Assembly: GCA_945872815.1 (NCBI GenBank)
Contig: CAMCAY010000008.1
Span: 1-64,000, forward strand
Direction: 5' to 3'
Source: Chitinophaga pinensis
Lineage (GTDB): Bacteria > Bacteroidota > Bacteroidia > Chitinophagales > Chitinophagaceae
DNA: 64,000 nucleotides
The notes under the pieces are model-generated. The model did no database searches and was not told the origin of the DNA. It was given only the letters and a program-made list of their open reading frames with translations. Shown piece by piece: positions 36,608-46,788 of this stretch; positions within the stretch are counted from its first letter, which is position 1; each line of letters opens with the position of its first letter. The position numbers and the translations under genes are program-made.

Positions 36608-38533
36608 TTAAATCAAGGTCGCACTTGGTTGTAGAATCATTTCTTTAATAGCTTCTCGAATTCCATTGGCGTCAATCCCAATTTCATTGTACAATTGTTT
36701 AGGTGTCCCATGTTCTACAAGTCTGTCAGGGATGCCCATTATTTTCACATCAGCCTTGTAGCCATTTGCATTCATGAATTCTAAAACAGCAGAACCAAAG
36801 CCGCCAACAACTGTCCCATCTTCAATAGTAATAATCTTATTGTATTTTGAAAAAACTTCGTGAAGCATTTCTTCATCAATTGGTTTTGCAAATCTCATGT
36901 CATAATGAGCAGGGTAGATGCCATCATGATTTACATCTCTGATAGCTTCAGCTGCGAAATTGCCGGGATGACCAAATGAAAGAATCGCAATATCTTTTCC
37001 GTCTTTTAGTTTTCTTCCTTTTCCTATTTTAATTTCTTCCATGGGAATTTTCCATTCAATCATTACCCCTTCACCTCTGGGATAGCGAATTACGAAAGGC
37101 AATTCATTGCTTTCCAGTTGAGCTGTGTACATTAAGTTTCTTAATTCAGACTCATTCATTGGTGCACTTACAATAATATTTGGCACACATCTCATGTATG
37201 CAATGTCGTAACACCCATGATGCGTTGGACCATCATCGCCTACTAATCCCGCTCTGTCCAAACAAAATATCACAGGAAGTTTTTGAATAGCAACATCATG
37301 TACAACCATATCGTAGGCCCTTTGCATAAAGGATGAATAGATATTGCAAAACACCTTTAATCCCTGTGTTGCCATCCCTGCACTCAATGTAACGGCATGT
37401 TGTTCGCAGATACCAACATCAAAAGCACGATCAGGCATTTTTTCCATCATGTATTTCATAGAGCAGCCGCTGGGCATTGCCGGCGTAACGCCCATTATTT
37501 TGGGATTTTTTTCGGCCAGTTCAATAATAGTATGACCGAATACATCCTGGTATTTGGGAGGTTGGGGTTTATCAAAAGTCTTTTTAAGAATTTCACCTGT
37601 AACTTTATCAAATAAACCAGGGGCATGCCACTTGGTTTGATCTTTTTCAGCTAATTCATAACCCTTTCCTTTGACCGTTTTGATATGCAATAATTTTGGC
37701 CCTGGTATGTCTTTTAAATCTCTTAAAGTGTCAATAAGTTTATTGATATTATGTCCATCAACAGGTCCGAAATAACGCAATTGAAGTGCTTCAAAAAGGT
37801 TACTGCTTTTACTTACTATTCCTTTAAGGCTTGCTTCGAGTTTACTTGCCATGTCTCTGCTGAAATTTTTTCCAACCGGTAGTTTTCCAAGCAAATTCCA
37901 AACATTGTCCCGAAGGTCATTGTATGTATGAGAGGTGGTAATATCCGTTAAATATTCTTTCAGGGCACCAACATTGGGGTCGATGCTCATGCAGTTATCA
38001 TTTAGTATGATTAGCACATTGCTTTTTTCAATGCCGGCATGATTCATGGCTTCAAAAGCAAGTCCCGCGGTCATGGCCCCATCTCCAATAACAGCAATGT
38101 GTTGTCTGTCTTTTTCACCCTTGTAATGTGAAGCCATTGCCATTCCCAAAGCTGCGGAGATGGAAGTAGATGAGTGCCCTACTCCAAATGTATCATATTC
38201 GCTTTCGCTTCTTTTTGGAAATCCACTTAATCCATTGTATTTTCTGTTGGTAGGAAAATTATCCCTTCTTCCTGTTAGGATTTTATGACCATAAGCCTGA
38301 TGGCCCACATCCCAAACCAGTTGATCATAGGGAGTATTAAAAACATAATGTAATGCAACCGTTAACTCTACTACGCCTAAACTTGCACCAAAATGACCGC
38401 CATAAACACTTACTACATCAATAATATATTGCCTTAGTTCATTACAAACCGAAAGCATATCGTCCTTGCTCAATTTTTTTAAATCAGCAGGGCTATTTAT
38501 ATTTTGTAATAATTTACCGGGGTTAATATCCAT
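36608..38533 (-). CDS. dxs: 1-deoxy-D-xylulose-5-phosphate synthase
   Basis: A 641-residue thiamine-diphosphate enzyme that condenses pyruvate and glyceraldehyde 3-phosphate in the first step of the MEP isoprenoid pathway. Seen are HFGASLGVVELTVALHYVF, WDVGHQAYGHKILTGRR, the ThDP-binding GDGAMTAGLAFEAMNHAG...NDN region, and the transketolase-central DRAGLVGDDGPTHHG. All expected domains and the usual length are present. ispG of the same pathway is at 56504-58483. Confidence 0.96.
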   Translation of the reverse strand: MDINPGKLLQNINSPADLKKLSKDDMLSVCNELRQYIIDVVSVYGGHFGASLGVVELTVALHYVFNTPYDQLVWDVGHQAYGHKILTGRRDNFPTNRKYNGLSGFPKRSESEYDTFGVGHSSTSISAALGMAMASHYKGEKDRQHIAVIGDGAMTAGLAFEAMNHAGIEKSNVLIILNDNCMSIDPNVGALKEYLTDITTSHTYNDLRDNVWNLLGKLPVGKNFSRDMASKLEASLKGIVSKSSNLFEALQLRYFGPVDGHNINKLIDTLRDLKDIPGPKLLHIKTVKGKGYELAEKDQTKWHAPGLFDKVTGEILKKTFDKPQPPKYQDVFGHTIIELAEKNPKIMGVTPAMPSGCSMKYMMEKMPDRAFDVGICEQHAVTLSAGMATQGLKVFCNIYSSFMQRAYDMVVHDVAIQKLPVIFCLDRAGLVGDDGPTHHGCYDIAYMRCVPNIIVSAPMNESELRNLMYTAQLESNELPFVIRYPRGEGVMIEWKIPMEEIKIGKGRKLKDGKDIAILSFGHPGNFAAEAIRDVNHDGIYPAHYDMRFAKPIDEEMLHEVFSKYNKIITIEDGTVVGGFGSAVLEFMNANGYKADVKIMGIPDRLVEHGTPKQLYNEIGIDANGIREAIKEMILQPSATLI

Positions 38534-38611
38534 CCTTTTGGATTTAAGAATTTTAAAATTAGCAAATTAATGCCATTGTGTAATTATAACGAAATAAATT
38601 ACAATTATGTT

Positions 38612-38619
38612 CAAATCTA
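38612..38619 (-). promoter_or_regulatory. Candidate -7 box for dxs
   Basis: Minus-strand TAGATTTG lies 78 bp before the dxs ATG. A one-mismatch box (TTAATTTG, 38562-38569) is nearer, so either could be used. Confidence 0.3.
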
Positions 38620-38698
38620 CCATAAAATAGCTCAAAATCAGAACAGATAAGTTTGAAAGGTAGTATATGTTTATAGGAGATGTGATTTCAACTTAATC

Positions 38699-41446
38699 CT
38701 ATACCACAACGTTCACCATTTTTCCCTTTACAAAAATAATCTTCTTCGGACTTTTGCCTTCCAGCCATTTTTGCACTACATCATTTGAAAGAACTATATC
38801 TTCAACCTCAGATTGCGATGCTTCCAGTGAAATAGAAATGTTTGTCCTCATTTTCCCATTAACAGAAATGGGATATTCTTTATCTGTTTCTATCAAATAC
38901 TTTTCTTCAAATGCAGGGAATGTTGCATTTAATACAGATCCTTCTTTTCCAAGTTGACTCCACAATTCTTCTGCAATATGAGGGGCATAAGGCGAAAGTA
39001 ATATGATTAATTTCTCTAAAAATTCTTTTTTATAACAGCTTATTTCACTCAATTCATTAACGCATACCATAAAAGTGCTGACGGCTGTATTGAAAGAAAA
39101 ATTCTCTGTATCTGATTCTATTTTTTTAATTGTTTTATGTAAAATTTTTAATTCCTGGTTATTTGCTTTTTCATCATTCCAAATTTTACCGCTTACTTCG
39201 TTGTTGAATAATCTCCATAATTTTCTCAAAAAACGATGAACTCCTTCAATTCCTTTGGTATCCCATGGTTTACTTTGTTCAATTGGTCCTAGAAACATTT
39301 CATACATTCGAAAAGTATCTGCACCATATTTATTAACCAAATCATCAGGATTAACCGTGTTGAATTTAGATTTTGACATTTTTTCAACTTCGGTTCCGCA
39401 GATATATTTCCCGTCTTCCAAAATAAATTCAGCATTGGCAAAGTCAGGTTTCCATTTTTTAAATGCATGGATGTCCATTTCAACTCCATCTACAAAATTT
39501 ACATCTACATGTAAAGTATCAGTAACGTATTGATTTTTGAGACCGAATGAAACAAATTGATTTGTACCTTTTATGCGATATGCAAATCTGCTGCTTCCCT
39601 GTATCATACCTTGGTTAACCAGTTTTTTAAAAGGTTCATCAAATCCAATTAAACCAAGGTCATATAATACTTTTGTCCACATTCTGCTATATAATAAATG
39701 GCCTACAGCGTGTTCTGTACCACCAACATATACATCAACTTGCCCCCAGTAATCGCTTGCTTTTTTATCGCAAAAACTGTTGTTGTTATGGGGATCCATG
39801 TATCTCAAAAAGTACCAGGATGATCCGGCAAAACCAGGCATGGTGGAGGTTTCATAATTTTCAATTTTCCAACTTTTAATATTCGCCAGAGGACCTTCTC
39901 CCTCAGGGCCAGGCCCATAAGATTCTACATGCGGTAATTCAAGTGGAAGTTGAGATTCATCTAATGCATAGGCAGCGCCATTATCCCATTTAACTGGAAA
40001 AGGTTCTCCCCAATAACGTTGACGGCTGAATCCTGCATCACGCATTTTGTAGTTTGTTTTTTTTCTTCCGATTCCTCTTTCTTCTATTTTTTCTATGGCA
40101 ACTTTTATTGCTTCATTCATTTTTAATCCTGTAAGAAAATCTGAATTAACCAATACTGCTTCTTTTGTAGAATTAGCTTCATTACCATCAAAGAGATCAC
40201 CCAATATATTTGTGATGGGAATATTAAAGTGTTTGGCAAAAGAAAAATCTCGTTGATCTCCACATGGGACTGCCATGATGGCGCCTGTTCCATAGCCCGC
40301 CAACACATATTCTGCAATCCAAATAGGAATCTGCTTTCCATTGAAAGGGTTTATAGCATATGATCCAGTAAAGCATCCTGTTATTTGTTTTACCTCAGTC
40401 ATTCGCTCTCTGTCACTTCTGCTTTTTACGTATTTCAAATATTCGTCTATGCCTGACCGTTGTTCTGTTGTTGTGATTTTTGTAACTAATTCATGTTCGG
40501 GTGCAAGCACCATGAAATCTACTCCGAATATGGTGTCTGGTCTTGTGGTGTATACTTTTATTTTGTTTTCAGAATCAATGACTTCAAACTCTAACTCCGC
40601 TCCTTCACTTTTTCCAATCCAGTTGCGTTGCATATCTTTCATGGAATCACTGAATTCCACCCTGTTTAAACCTTCTAACAATCTATCCGCATAATCAGTA
40701 ATCCGCAGATACCATTGACGCATTTTCTTTTTAACAACAGGGTGACCACCGCGCTCACTTGCACCATTAATTACTTCATCATTCGCCAAAACGGTACCCA
40801 ATGCTTCACACCAGTTTACCTCTCCAAATGCAGAAAAGACCAGCCGGTAATTCATCAGAATTTCTTCTTGTTTTTTATCTGAAAAAGATATCCATTCTTC
40901 AGCTGTAAATGGAGAATGGTTTCTTGTATTTATTTTTGAGGAACCATTTGTCTCAAAATCTTTCAAAAGAAAATCAATCGATTCTGCTTTGTTTTTTTCT
41001 TTATTGAACCAACTTTTAAACAATTGTAGGAAAATCCATTGAGTCCATTTATAATAATCAGGATTACTGGTTCTGATTTCTCTTTCCCAATCGTAACAAA
41101 AACCAATTTTATTCAATTGGTTTTTAAAAGTGTCAATATTTTTTTCCGTGGTATCAGCAGGATGTTGGCCGGTTTCTAGAGCATACTGCTCTGCCGGTAA
41201 ACCAAAACTGTCAAAGCCTATGGGATGTAATACATTGAATCCCCTGAGTCTTTTATATCTGCTGAAAATATCACTGGCAATATATCCTAAAGGATGCCCT
41301 ACATGAAGTCCTGCGCCGCTTGGATAGGGAAACATGTCTAATACATAAAATGGAGGTTTTACAGAATCATTACAGACTTTGTAAACTTGCTGTTCTACCC
41401 ATTTTAGCTGCCACTTACTTTCTATTTCCCTGAAGTTATATTCCAT
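38699..41446 (-). CDS. leuS: Leucyl-tRNA synthetase
   Basis: A 915-residue class I synthetase that charges tRNA-Leu. HVGH (residues 48-51) is the HIGH box and MSKSKFN is the KMSKS loop. The editing domain is recognisable from the TTRPDTIFGVDF segment, and WYLRITDYADRLL lies before it. Two charged insertions relative to shorter homologues (around residues 140-190, and before KMSKS) fit the long Bacteroidota form. It is followed by a 165-bp gap before dxs on the same strand. Confidence 0.96.
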   Translation of the reverse strand: MEYNFREIESKWQLKWVEQQVYKVCNDSVKPPFYVLDMFPYPSGAGLHVGHPLGYIASDIFSRYKRLRGFNVLHPIGFDSFGLPAEQYALETGQHPADTTEKNIDTFKNQLNKIGFCYDWEREIRTSNPDYYKWTQWIFLQLFKSWFNKEKNKAESIDFLLKDFETNGSSKINTRNHSPFTAEEWISFSDKKQEEILMNYRLVFSAFGEVNWCEALGTVLANDEVINGASERGGHPVVKKKMRQWYLRITDYADRLLEGLNRVEFSDSMKDMQRNWIGKSEGAELEFEVIDSENKIKVYTTRPDTIFGVDFMVLAPEHELVTKITTTEQRSGIDEYLKYVKSRSDRERMTEVKQITGCFTGSYAINPFNGKQIPIWIAEYVLAGYGTGAIMAVPCGDQRDFSFAKHFNIPITNILGDLFDGNEANSTKEAVLVNSDFLTGLKMNEAIKVAIEKIEERGIGRKKTNYKMRDAGFSRQRYWGEPFPVKWDNGAAYALDESQLPLELPHVESYGPGPEGEGPLANIKSWKIENYETSTMPGFAGSSWYFLRYMDPHNNNSFCDKKASDYWGQVDVYVGGTEHAVGHLLYSRMWTKVLYDLGLIGFDEPFKKLVNQGMIQGSSRFAYRIKGTNQFVSFGLKNQYVTDTLHVDVNFVDGVEMDIHAFKKWKPDFANAEFILEDGKYICGTEVEKMSKSKFNTVNPDDLVNKYGADTFRMYEMFLGPIEQSKPWDTKGIEGVHRFLRKLWRLFNNEVSGKIWNDEKANNQELKILHKTIKKIESDTENFSFNTAVSTFMVCVNELSEISCYKKEFLEKLIILLSPYAPHIAEELWSQLGKEGSVLNATFPAFEEKYLIETDKEYPISVNGKMRTNISISLEASQSEVEDIVLSNDVVQKWLEGKSPKKIIFVKGKMVNVVV

Positions 41447-41502
41447 TATTAAGTTGGGTTATGGTATCGTACTTTAGAATACATCAATTTGCTATGACAA
41501 AT

Positions 41503-41510
41503 CAAATGTA
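41503..41510 (-). promoter_or_regulatory. Candidate -7 box for leuS
   Basis: Minus-strand TACATTTG, 56 bp before the leuS ATG, in the divergent gap with ftsX. Confidence 0.45.
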
Positions 41511-41582
41511 AGCCAGTTGATATTTTAACAATTTTTCAATTTTTGCCAAGTACAAAATTAAAGTAAAGCGCTTAAAATCTAT

Positions 41583-41590
41583 TACTTTTG
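41583..41590 (+). promoter_or_regulatory. Candidate -7 box for ftsX
   Basis: TACTTTTG fits TAnnTTTG and lies 38 bp before the ftsX ATG. Confidence 0.45.
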
Positions 41591-41628
41591 TATGCATAGC
41601 TTGATTATCCGTTTATTAAAAATATTGT

Positions 41629-42507
41629 ATGGCTCAATTTGGAAAAGCATCGGCAAAAAAAAGTAAACCTTCATACGCGTATGCAATCATAGGTATTTCT
41701 CTGGTATTGTTTTTATTTGGTATTGTGGGATGGTTTTTTCTTAACCTTAGAAAAACCGGTGATTATTTTAAAGAAAACATTCAGGTGCATACCTACTTAA
41801 ACAGGGATGCTTCTGTTAAACGTATCGACAGTTTGGTAATGTTCATTCAAAGTATTCCTTATACGAATAAGGTAGAATACGTGACGAAAGAAAAAGCTAT
41901 ACAAAGATGGAATACTGAAAATGATACAACATGGAAGACATTTTTGAAAAACAACCCGCTTCCAGAAAGCATCGATTTTTATGTGAAGGCAAACTATGTT
42001 AATCAAGATAGTCTTAATGCGCTCTCCAATATTTTGCAAAGTAGTTTTCCAGGGGTGATTTCTGAATTTCAATTTCCAACTGAAACGGTTGCCAAAGTAA
42101 GCAATTATGTTAGAATTGCCGGATTCGCTTTCCTAATAGTTGCCATTTTACTTACCATATTGGTAGTATTTTCAATTGATAACACCATTAGACTGGCAAT
42201 GTACAGCAATCGGTTTTTAATTAAAACCATGCAGATGGTAGGAGCAACCAGAGGATTTATTTCGAAACCAATTAACAAACGCGCTGTGATAAATGGTTTG
42301 ATAGCGGCTATTTTTGCAATAGTCGCTATTTGGGGAACTGTCATTTTAATTGAGAGTTTTTTACCTGATTTTAAAATCCTCCATGATAATAACGGATTGT
42401 TTCTTTTATTTTTCATTATTATTTTATTAGGGATTATCATGTCATTAGCCAGTACACACCGAGCTGTAATTAAATATTTGAAAATGAAACTGGATGATTT
42501 ATATTAA
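41629..42507 (+). CDS. ftsX: Cell division protein FtsX
   Basis: A 292-residue membrane protein. An N-terminal TM helix (about residues 20-42), a periplasmic domain of about 100 residues, and three further TM helices in the C-terminal FtsX domain match the family. With the ATPase FtsE, FtsX controls septal peptidoglycan hydrolases. No ftsE lies beside it here, which is common in Bacteroidota. The following DUF3098 and uppP genes are on the same strand, a grouping seen in this phylum. Confidence 0.9.
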   Translation: MAQFGKASAKKSKPSYAYAIIGISLVLFLFGIVGWFFLNLRKTGDYFKENIQVHTYLNRDASVKRIDSLVMFIQSIPYTNKVEYVTKEKAIQRWNTENDTTWKTFLKNNPLPESIDFYVKANYVNQDSLNALSNILQSSFPGVISEFQFPTETVAKVSNYVRIAGFAFLIVAILLTILVVFSIDNTIRLAMYSNRFLIKTMQMVGATRGFISKPINKRAVINGLIAAIFAIVAIWGTVILIESFLPDFKILHDNNGLFLLFFIIILLGIIMSLASTHRAVIKYLKMKLDDLY

Positions 42508-42597
42508 TAAATGTGGACTTTTTTCACAACCGGAATCAAAATAAATTCTCGCCAAAAATGAAGAAAAATAGTATATTGCAAATTCAAAAGATATATT

Positions 42598-42852
42598 ATG
42601 ACAAAGGATAAAAAAGATTTAGAAGTAAAACAAAACCTATTTGGTAAAGAAAATTATATATGGATGTTGATTGGATTATTGTCCTTGGCTGCCGGATTTT
42701 TTTTAATGGCTGGTGGAAGAAGTGCTAATCCCAATGAGTTTAATCCCAATGAAATTTACAGTACTCAAAGAATAACTATTGCTCCTATTCTAATAGTAGC
42801 CGGTTTCATAATTGAAATTGTGGCTATTATGAAAAAACCATCAGCCAAATAA
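42598..42852 (+). CDS. DUF3098 small membrane protein
   Basis: An 84-residue protein with two TM helices (about residues 17-38 and 58-78) separated by a polar loop with the family-like GGRSANPNEFNPNEIYS stretch. It matches the DUF3098 group, which is Bacteroidota-specific and usually lies between ftsX and uppP. That setting suggests a role in envelope synthesis or division. No biochemical function is known to me. Confidence 0.8.
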   Translation: MTKDKKDLEVKQNLFGKENYIWMLIGLLSLAAGFFLMAGGRSANPNEFNPNEIYSTQRITIAPILIVAGFIIEIVAIMKKPSAK

Positions 42853-42875
42853 GTAAAACGAATCTCATATTTTAT

Positions 42876-42906
42876 TGCGAAGTGTTAATGCTTCGCATTT
42901 TTTTTA
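42876..42906 (+). terminator. Intrinsic terminator between the DUF3098 gene and uppP
   Basis: A 7-bp stem, TGCGAAG / CTTCGCA with an 8-nt loop, is followed by a T run of eight or more. It would end or attenuate the ftsX transcript just 13 bp before uppP starts, so uppP expression may depend on read-through. Confidence 0.7.
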
Positions 42907-42918
42907 AGTCCAATCAAT

Positions 42919-43719
42919 ATGAATACCATTCAAACCATTATAATCGGAATTGTTGAAGGGTTAACTGAGTTTTTACCTATTTCGTCTACAGCCCATATGC
43001 GAATTACTGAAAATTTATTGGGTATTGGAAATGATGATAAGTTCTCCATAGTTTTTACGATTGCCATTCAGCTGGGAGCAATACTTTCAGTAGTGGTATT
43101 GTATTGGAAGAAGTTTATACGTTTCAATGAATGGCAGTTTTATGCAAAACTCTTTATTGCTGTTATTCCGGCTTTAATTGTAGGAAAATTGTTAAGCGAA
43201 AAGATAGATTCAGTGCTGGAAAAACCGGTTATTATTTCTTGGATTATGATTGCCGGTGGTTTGGCATTTCTTTTTATTGACAAAATTTTCAACAAACACA
43301 CAATTGAATCAGACGAACAAATTAGTTTTCTAAAATCCTTGCAGATTGGATTGTTTCAGTGCTTGGCTATATTGCTTCCCGGATTGAGCAGAAGTGCGGC
43401 TACCATTATTGGAGGAATGAGCCTAAAATTGACCAGAGCTGCGGCCGCAGAATTTTCGTTTTTTTTGGCAGTCCCTACCATGTTGGCTGCTACTGTTTAT
43501 AAACTATACAAATACAATAATGAAAACGGTGGGTTTTCTGAAAATGAAATCAAACAATTGATTTTAGGAAATGCAGTAGCCTTTTTAGTTGCACTGCTTG
43601 CCATTAAATTCTTTATTCAGTTTTTGCAAAAACATGGATTTAAAATCTGGGGTTATTACAGAATAGTCGTTGGATTGATATTATTGTTGCTAATTCAAAA
43701 AGGATTCATTGCAATATAG
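42919..43719 (+). CDS. uppP: Undecaprenyl-diphosphate phosphatase
   Basis: A 266-residue polytopic BacA/UppP enzyme, which recycles undecaprenyl diphosphate to the monophosphate carrier used for peptidoglycan and the EPS encoded earlier in this window. Both active-site blocks are present: GLTEFLPISSTAHM near the N-terminus and PGLSRSAATI in the middle. About eight TM segments are visible, and length matches the family. Confidence 0.95.
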   Translation: MNTIQTIIIGIVEGLTEFLPISSTAHMRITENLLGIGNDDKFSIVFTIAIQLGAILSVVVLYWKKFIRFNEWQFYAKLFIAVIPALIVGKLLSEKIDSVLEKPVIISWIMIAGGLAFLFIDKIFNKHTIESDEQISFLKSLQIGLFQCLAILLPGLSRSAATIIGGMSLKLTRAAAAEFSFFLAVPTMLAATVYKLYKYNNENGGFSENEIKQLILGNAVAFLVALLAIKFFIQFLQKHGFKIWGYYRIVVGLILLLLIQKGFIAI

Positions 43720-43757
43720 TTTTTAAAAAATTATTACTCAACACCTAAAGTAATCAA

Positions 43758-45083
43758 ATGCAAACTGCACCAAAAAAAGTTATCAATGGATGGGCCATGT
43801 ATGATTGGGCAAATTCTGTTTATAATTTGGTTATCACTTCCACAATTTTCCCTGCTTATTTTGAATTTATTGCCAAGGATAGAATGGATAATTCCGGAAA
43901 TGAAATTGTTACATTTCTTGGAAGAGAGTATGTAAATACAGCTTTATATAATTACGCGTTGGCTTTTTCTTTTTTAATTGTTGCATTTATGTCTCCAATA
44001 CTATCATCCATAGCTGACTACAAAGGGAACAAAAAAAGCTTTATGCATTTTTTTCTTACCATTGGAAGCATGGCATGCGCAGGGCTCTTTTTTTTTAATA
44101 GTAGCAATCAGCTTGGGTGGGGTATTTTATGTATGATCATCGCCTGTATTGGTTTTTGGAGCAGTCTTGTATTTTACAATTCTTATTTGCCTGAAATTGC
44201 AGCCCCACAAGACAGAGATAGTGTAAGTGCAAGGGGATTTGCCATGGGCTATATAGGTAGTGTAATTCTTCAGATTATTTGTTTTGTATTTGTTTTTAAG
44301 CCCGCGTTGATTGGTGGCAATGATCTATCAACAATTCAATTTAGGCTGTCGTTTTTATTGGTAGGCATTTGGTGGTGGAGCTTCGGTCAATTTTCATTAA
44401 GCAGATTGCCTAAAGGAAATAAGTCGGCAGATTCAAGCAATCGAAAAAATCTGATAATAAATGGGTATTCAGAGTTATTGAAAGTTTGGCAACAATTAAA
44501 ACATTTGTCGGTATTGAAAAGATTTTTATTTTCTTTTTTCTTTTATAATATGGGGGTTCAAACTGTTATGCTTGCAGCTACATTGTATGGCAAAAGTGAA
44601 TTGCAGATTCCAACCTCCAACTTAATAATAGCTATATTGATCATCCAGGTGATTGCTATTCCTGGTGCTTTTATAATTTCTAAATTGTCTTCAGTAATTG
44701 GTAATTTTAAAGCACTTATGTTGTGTGTGATAGTATGGATTTTTTTGTGCATAGCAGGATATTTATTGCCTGCAAAAGGAATCAATCAATTTTATGCATT
44801 GGCTGTAATGGTTGGTTTTGTAATGGGGGGCATTCAAAGTTTAAGCAGAAGTACTTACAGCAAAATAATGCCATCAACCAGGGATACTACTTCTTTTTTC
44901 AGTTTTTTTGATGTAACCGAAAAAATTGCCATAGTGATTGGAATGTTCAGTTTCGGCTATATTACCGAAATGACGGGCTCTCAGCGAAACTCAGTACTCG
45001 TGCTGGTTGTTTTCTTTTTTATTGGATTAATTGGTTTGTTTTTCACCCAACAAAAGAAAAACAATCTGTCTGTTTTATCTTAG
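43758..45083 (+). CDS. UMF1-type MFS transporter
   Basis: A 441-residue permease with about twelve TM helices. The start WAMYDWANSVYNLVITSTIFPAYF, with helix 2-3 LSSIADYKGNKK and later GGIQSLSRSTYSKIMP, is typical of the UMF1/Atg22-like MFS group. Proteins of this group are linked to amino-acid or small-solute efflux, but the substrate here is unknown. It lies 38 bp after uppP. The metallo-hydrolase gene starts 28 bp downstream, so the genes may be co-transcribed. Confidence 0.88.
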   Translation: MQTAPKKVINGWAMYDWANSVYNLVITSTIFPAYFEFIAKDRMDNSGNEIVTFLGREYVNTALYNYALAFSFLIVAFMSPILSSIADYKGNKKSFMHFFLTIGSMACAGLFFFNSSNQLGWGILCMIIACIGFWSSLVFYNSYLPEIAAPQDRDSVSARGFAMGYIGSVILQIICFVFVFKPALIGGNDLSTIQFRLSFLLVGIWWWSFGQFSLSRLPKGNKSADSSNRKNLIINGYSELLKVWQQLKHLSVLKRFLFSFFFYNMGVQTVMLAATLYGKSELQIPTSNLIIAILIIQVIAIPGAFIISKLSSVIGNFKALMLCVIVWIFLCIAGYLLPAKGINQFYALAVMVGFVMGGIQSLSRSTYSKIMPSTRDTTSFFSFFDVTEKIAIVIGMFSFGYITEMTGSQRNSVLVLVVFFFIGLIGLFFTQQKKNNLSVLS

Positions 45084-45111
45084 TAAACTATTAAACAAAT
45101 TTCTCTATTCA

Positions 45112-45948
45112 ATGAATTTATATACTATTAACACAGGTAATTTCAAATTAGATGGTGGTGCAATGTTTGGCGTTGTTCCCAAAAGTATTTGGAATAAAAT
45201 AAATCCAGCCGACAGCAACAATATGTGCACTTGGGCAATGAGATGTTTGTTGATTGAAGACGGCAACAGACTTATCCTTATTGACAATGGTATTGGAAAC
45301 AAGCAAGACGAAAAGTTTTTTGGACATTATTATCTTCATGGTGATGATACATTGGAAAAATCGTTAGCGAAAAATGGATTCAACAGAGAAGATATTACCG
45401 ATGTAATATTGACTCATCTTCATTTTGATCATTGTGGAGGAAGCATATTAAGAGAGGGAGAGAAGTTAGTCCCTGCGTTTAAGAATGCAACTTACTGGAG
45501 TAATGAAAGGCATTGGAAATGCGCTACACAGCCTAATGAAAGAGAAAAGGCTTCTTTTTTAAAAGACAATATTCTTCCAATTCAGGAAAGCGGTCAGTTG
45601 AAATTTGTTGAAGAGAAATCAGGTTTTTTTTCAGAAAATATTGAAGTCATTCATGCCTTTGGCCATACCGACTCTATGATGTTGCCTAAAATATCTTACA
45701 AGGGAAAAAAAATTGTATTTATGGCCGACTTACTTCCTTCAGTAGGTCATTTGCCTATACCTTATGTGATGGCTTATGATATGTTTCCGCTTACTACTTT
45801 GAATGAAAAAAAATCATTTCTGACACAAGCTCAGCAAAATGATTTTGTTTTGTTTTTTGAACACGATCCCTACATTGAATGCTGTACGTTACAACTGACA
45901 GAAAAAGGCATTCGATCTAAAGATTCATTTAATTTAAATGAATTGTAG
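45112..45948 (+). CDS. MBL-fold metallo-hydrolase
   Basis: A 278-residue metallo-beta-lactamase-fold hydrolase with the zinc motif LTHLHFDHCGG, a further histidine in HAFGHTDSMM, and the Asp of FMADLLPS. ATG at 45112 is preferred over an upstream in-frame codon that would overlap the transporter gene. The general layout resembles AiiA/YtnP-type lactonases, but many MBL hydrolases share it and the substrate is not evident. It is cytoplasmic, with no signal peptide. It converges on the DUF3108 gene, one base apart. Confidence 0.85.
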   Translation: MNLYTINTGNFKLDGGAMFGVVPKSIWNKINPADSNNMCTWAMRCLLIEDGNRLILIDNGIGNKQDEKFFGHYYLHGDDTLEKSLAKNGFNREDITDVILTHLHFDHCGGSILREGEKLVPAFKNATYWSNERHWKCATQPNEREKASFLKDNILPIQESGQLKFVEEKSGFFSENIEVIHAFGHTDSMMLPKISYKGKKIVFMADLLPSVGHLPIPYVMAYDMFPLTTLNEKKSFLTQAQQNDFVLFFEHDPYIECCTLQLTEKGIRSKDSFNLNEL

Positions 45949-45949
45949 G

Positions 45950-46747
45950 TTATCGCAAACTAACCAATGAGCTTAGGGGGTATCGTAAATTTTGATATCC
46001 CATCATATCAACTTTTATACTTCCAACAGTAATAGGACTTTCAACTCTTAACAGCAAATGATTTGGGTCGTCACTTACCCATACAGTCATATTTTCTCCT
46101 CCTTCAAAAATTGTTCCTTTAATCAAAAGAGGCTTAAATTTGATTGCTTTGAATTTCCCATATTTTGTTTTTATTTTTTCCCTTCCAATCAATTTGATGT
46201 ATAGGTGAAATATTTCATCATCCAAGAACATGTCAAAAGGTATTTTATCACCGGCTTTGTATTTTTCAAAATTTATATTACGGGCATAGTAAACCGCACT
46301 TACCACGTCTTGGATACAGTCTGTTATTTTAAATACACCATTAGTACTTACAGCTGTATTAGCCGTTTGATTAAAAGTGACATTGTTATATATTTTATGT
46401 CCACCTTCGTCAACATTTCTGATAAATTTAAATGGCTTTAAAGTCGCTGTATCAATATAGCTTTCATAACGGTCTCTTACTTTAAAAAAATTATCAAAAA
46501 ACGGATAGGTTTTACCAACACCAACCGCATGATAAACCGCTTTGCCATTAAAACGCTCTAAAGTAGTTGTAAATGTTGCTTCTCCCGCACCTATATAAGC
46601 CCCCAGTGTGCTATAATAAACCGTCATATTTACTACTTCGCCCGCATTGAATGATGTGTTTTTGATTCCACAAAATTCCCCATCTGTTTTTTGCTGAAAT
46701 GGAATTATTATTCCACATAAAACAAAAAGAAGTTTGATTGTATTCAT
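45950..46747 (-). CDS. DUF3108 domain-containing exported protein
   Basis: A 265-residue protein with a short signal peptide. The body matches the DUF3108 family: AGEVVNMTVYYSTLGAYIGAGEATF, the RDRYESYID segment, and VWVSDDPNHLLLRVE near the C-terminus. The fold is thought to be an LolA/LPS-binding-like beta structure in the periplasm, but no function is established. It lies 41 bp downstream of the flippase-like gene on the same strand. Confidence 0.82.
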   Translation of the reverse strand: MNTIKLLFVLCGIIIPFQQKTDGEFCGIKNTSFNAGEVVNMTVYYSTLGAYIGAGEATFTTTLERFNGKAVYHAVGVGKTYPFFDNFFKVRDRYESYIDTATLKPFKFIRNVDEGGHKIYNNVTFNQTANTAVSTNGVFKITDCIQDVVSAVYYARNINFEKYKAGDKIPFDMFLDDEIFHLYIKLIGREKIKTKYGKFKAIKFKPLLIKGTIFEGGENMTVWVSDDPNHLLLRVESPITVGSIKVDMMGYQNLRYPLSSLVSLR

Positions 46748-46788
46748 TTATTAGACTTTTAATTTTATGTTGCAAAATCCCGTTTAAT

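Noticed and set aside
38648-38655. Plus-strand TAAGTTTG box between leuS and dxs
   Set aside because: No plus-strand gene follows it, so it is a chance match. It shows that single -7-like boxes are not proof of a promoter.
45031-45111. 27-codon extension of the MBL-fold hydrolase
   Set aside because: It overlaps the end of the MFS transporter gene, and the conserved family sequence begins at the ATG at 45112.
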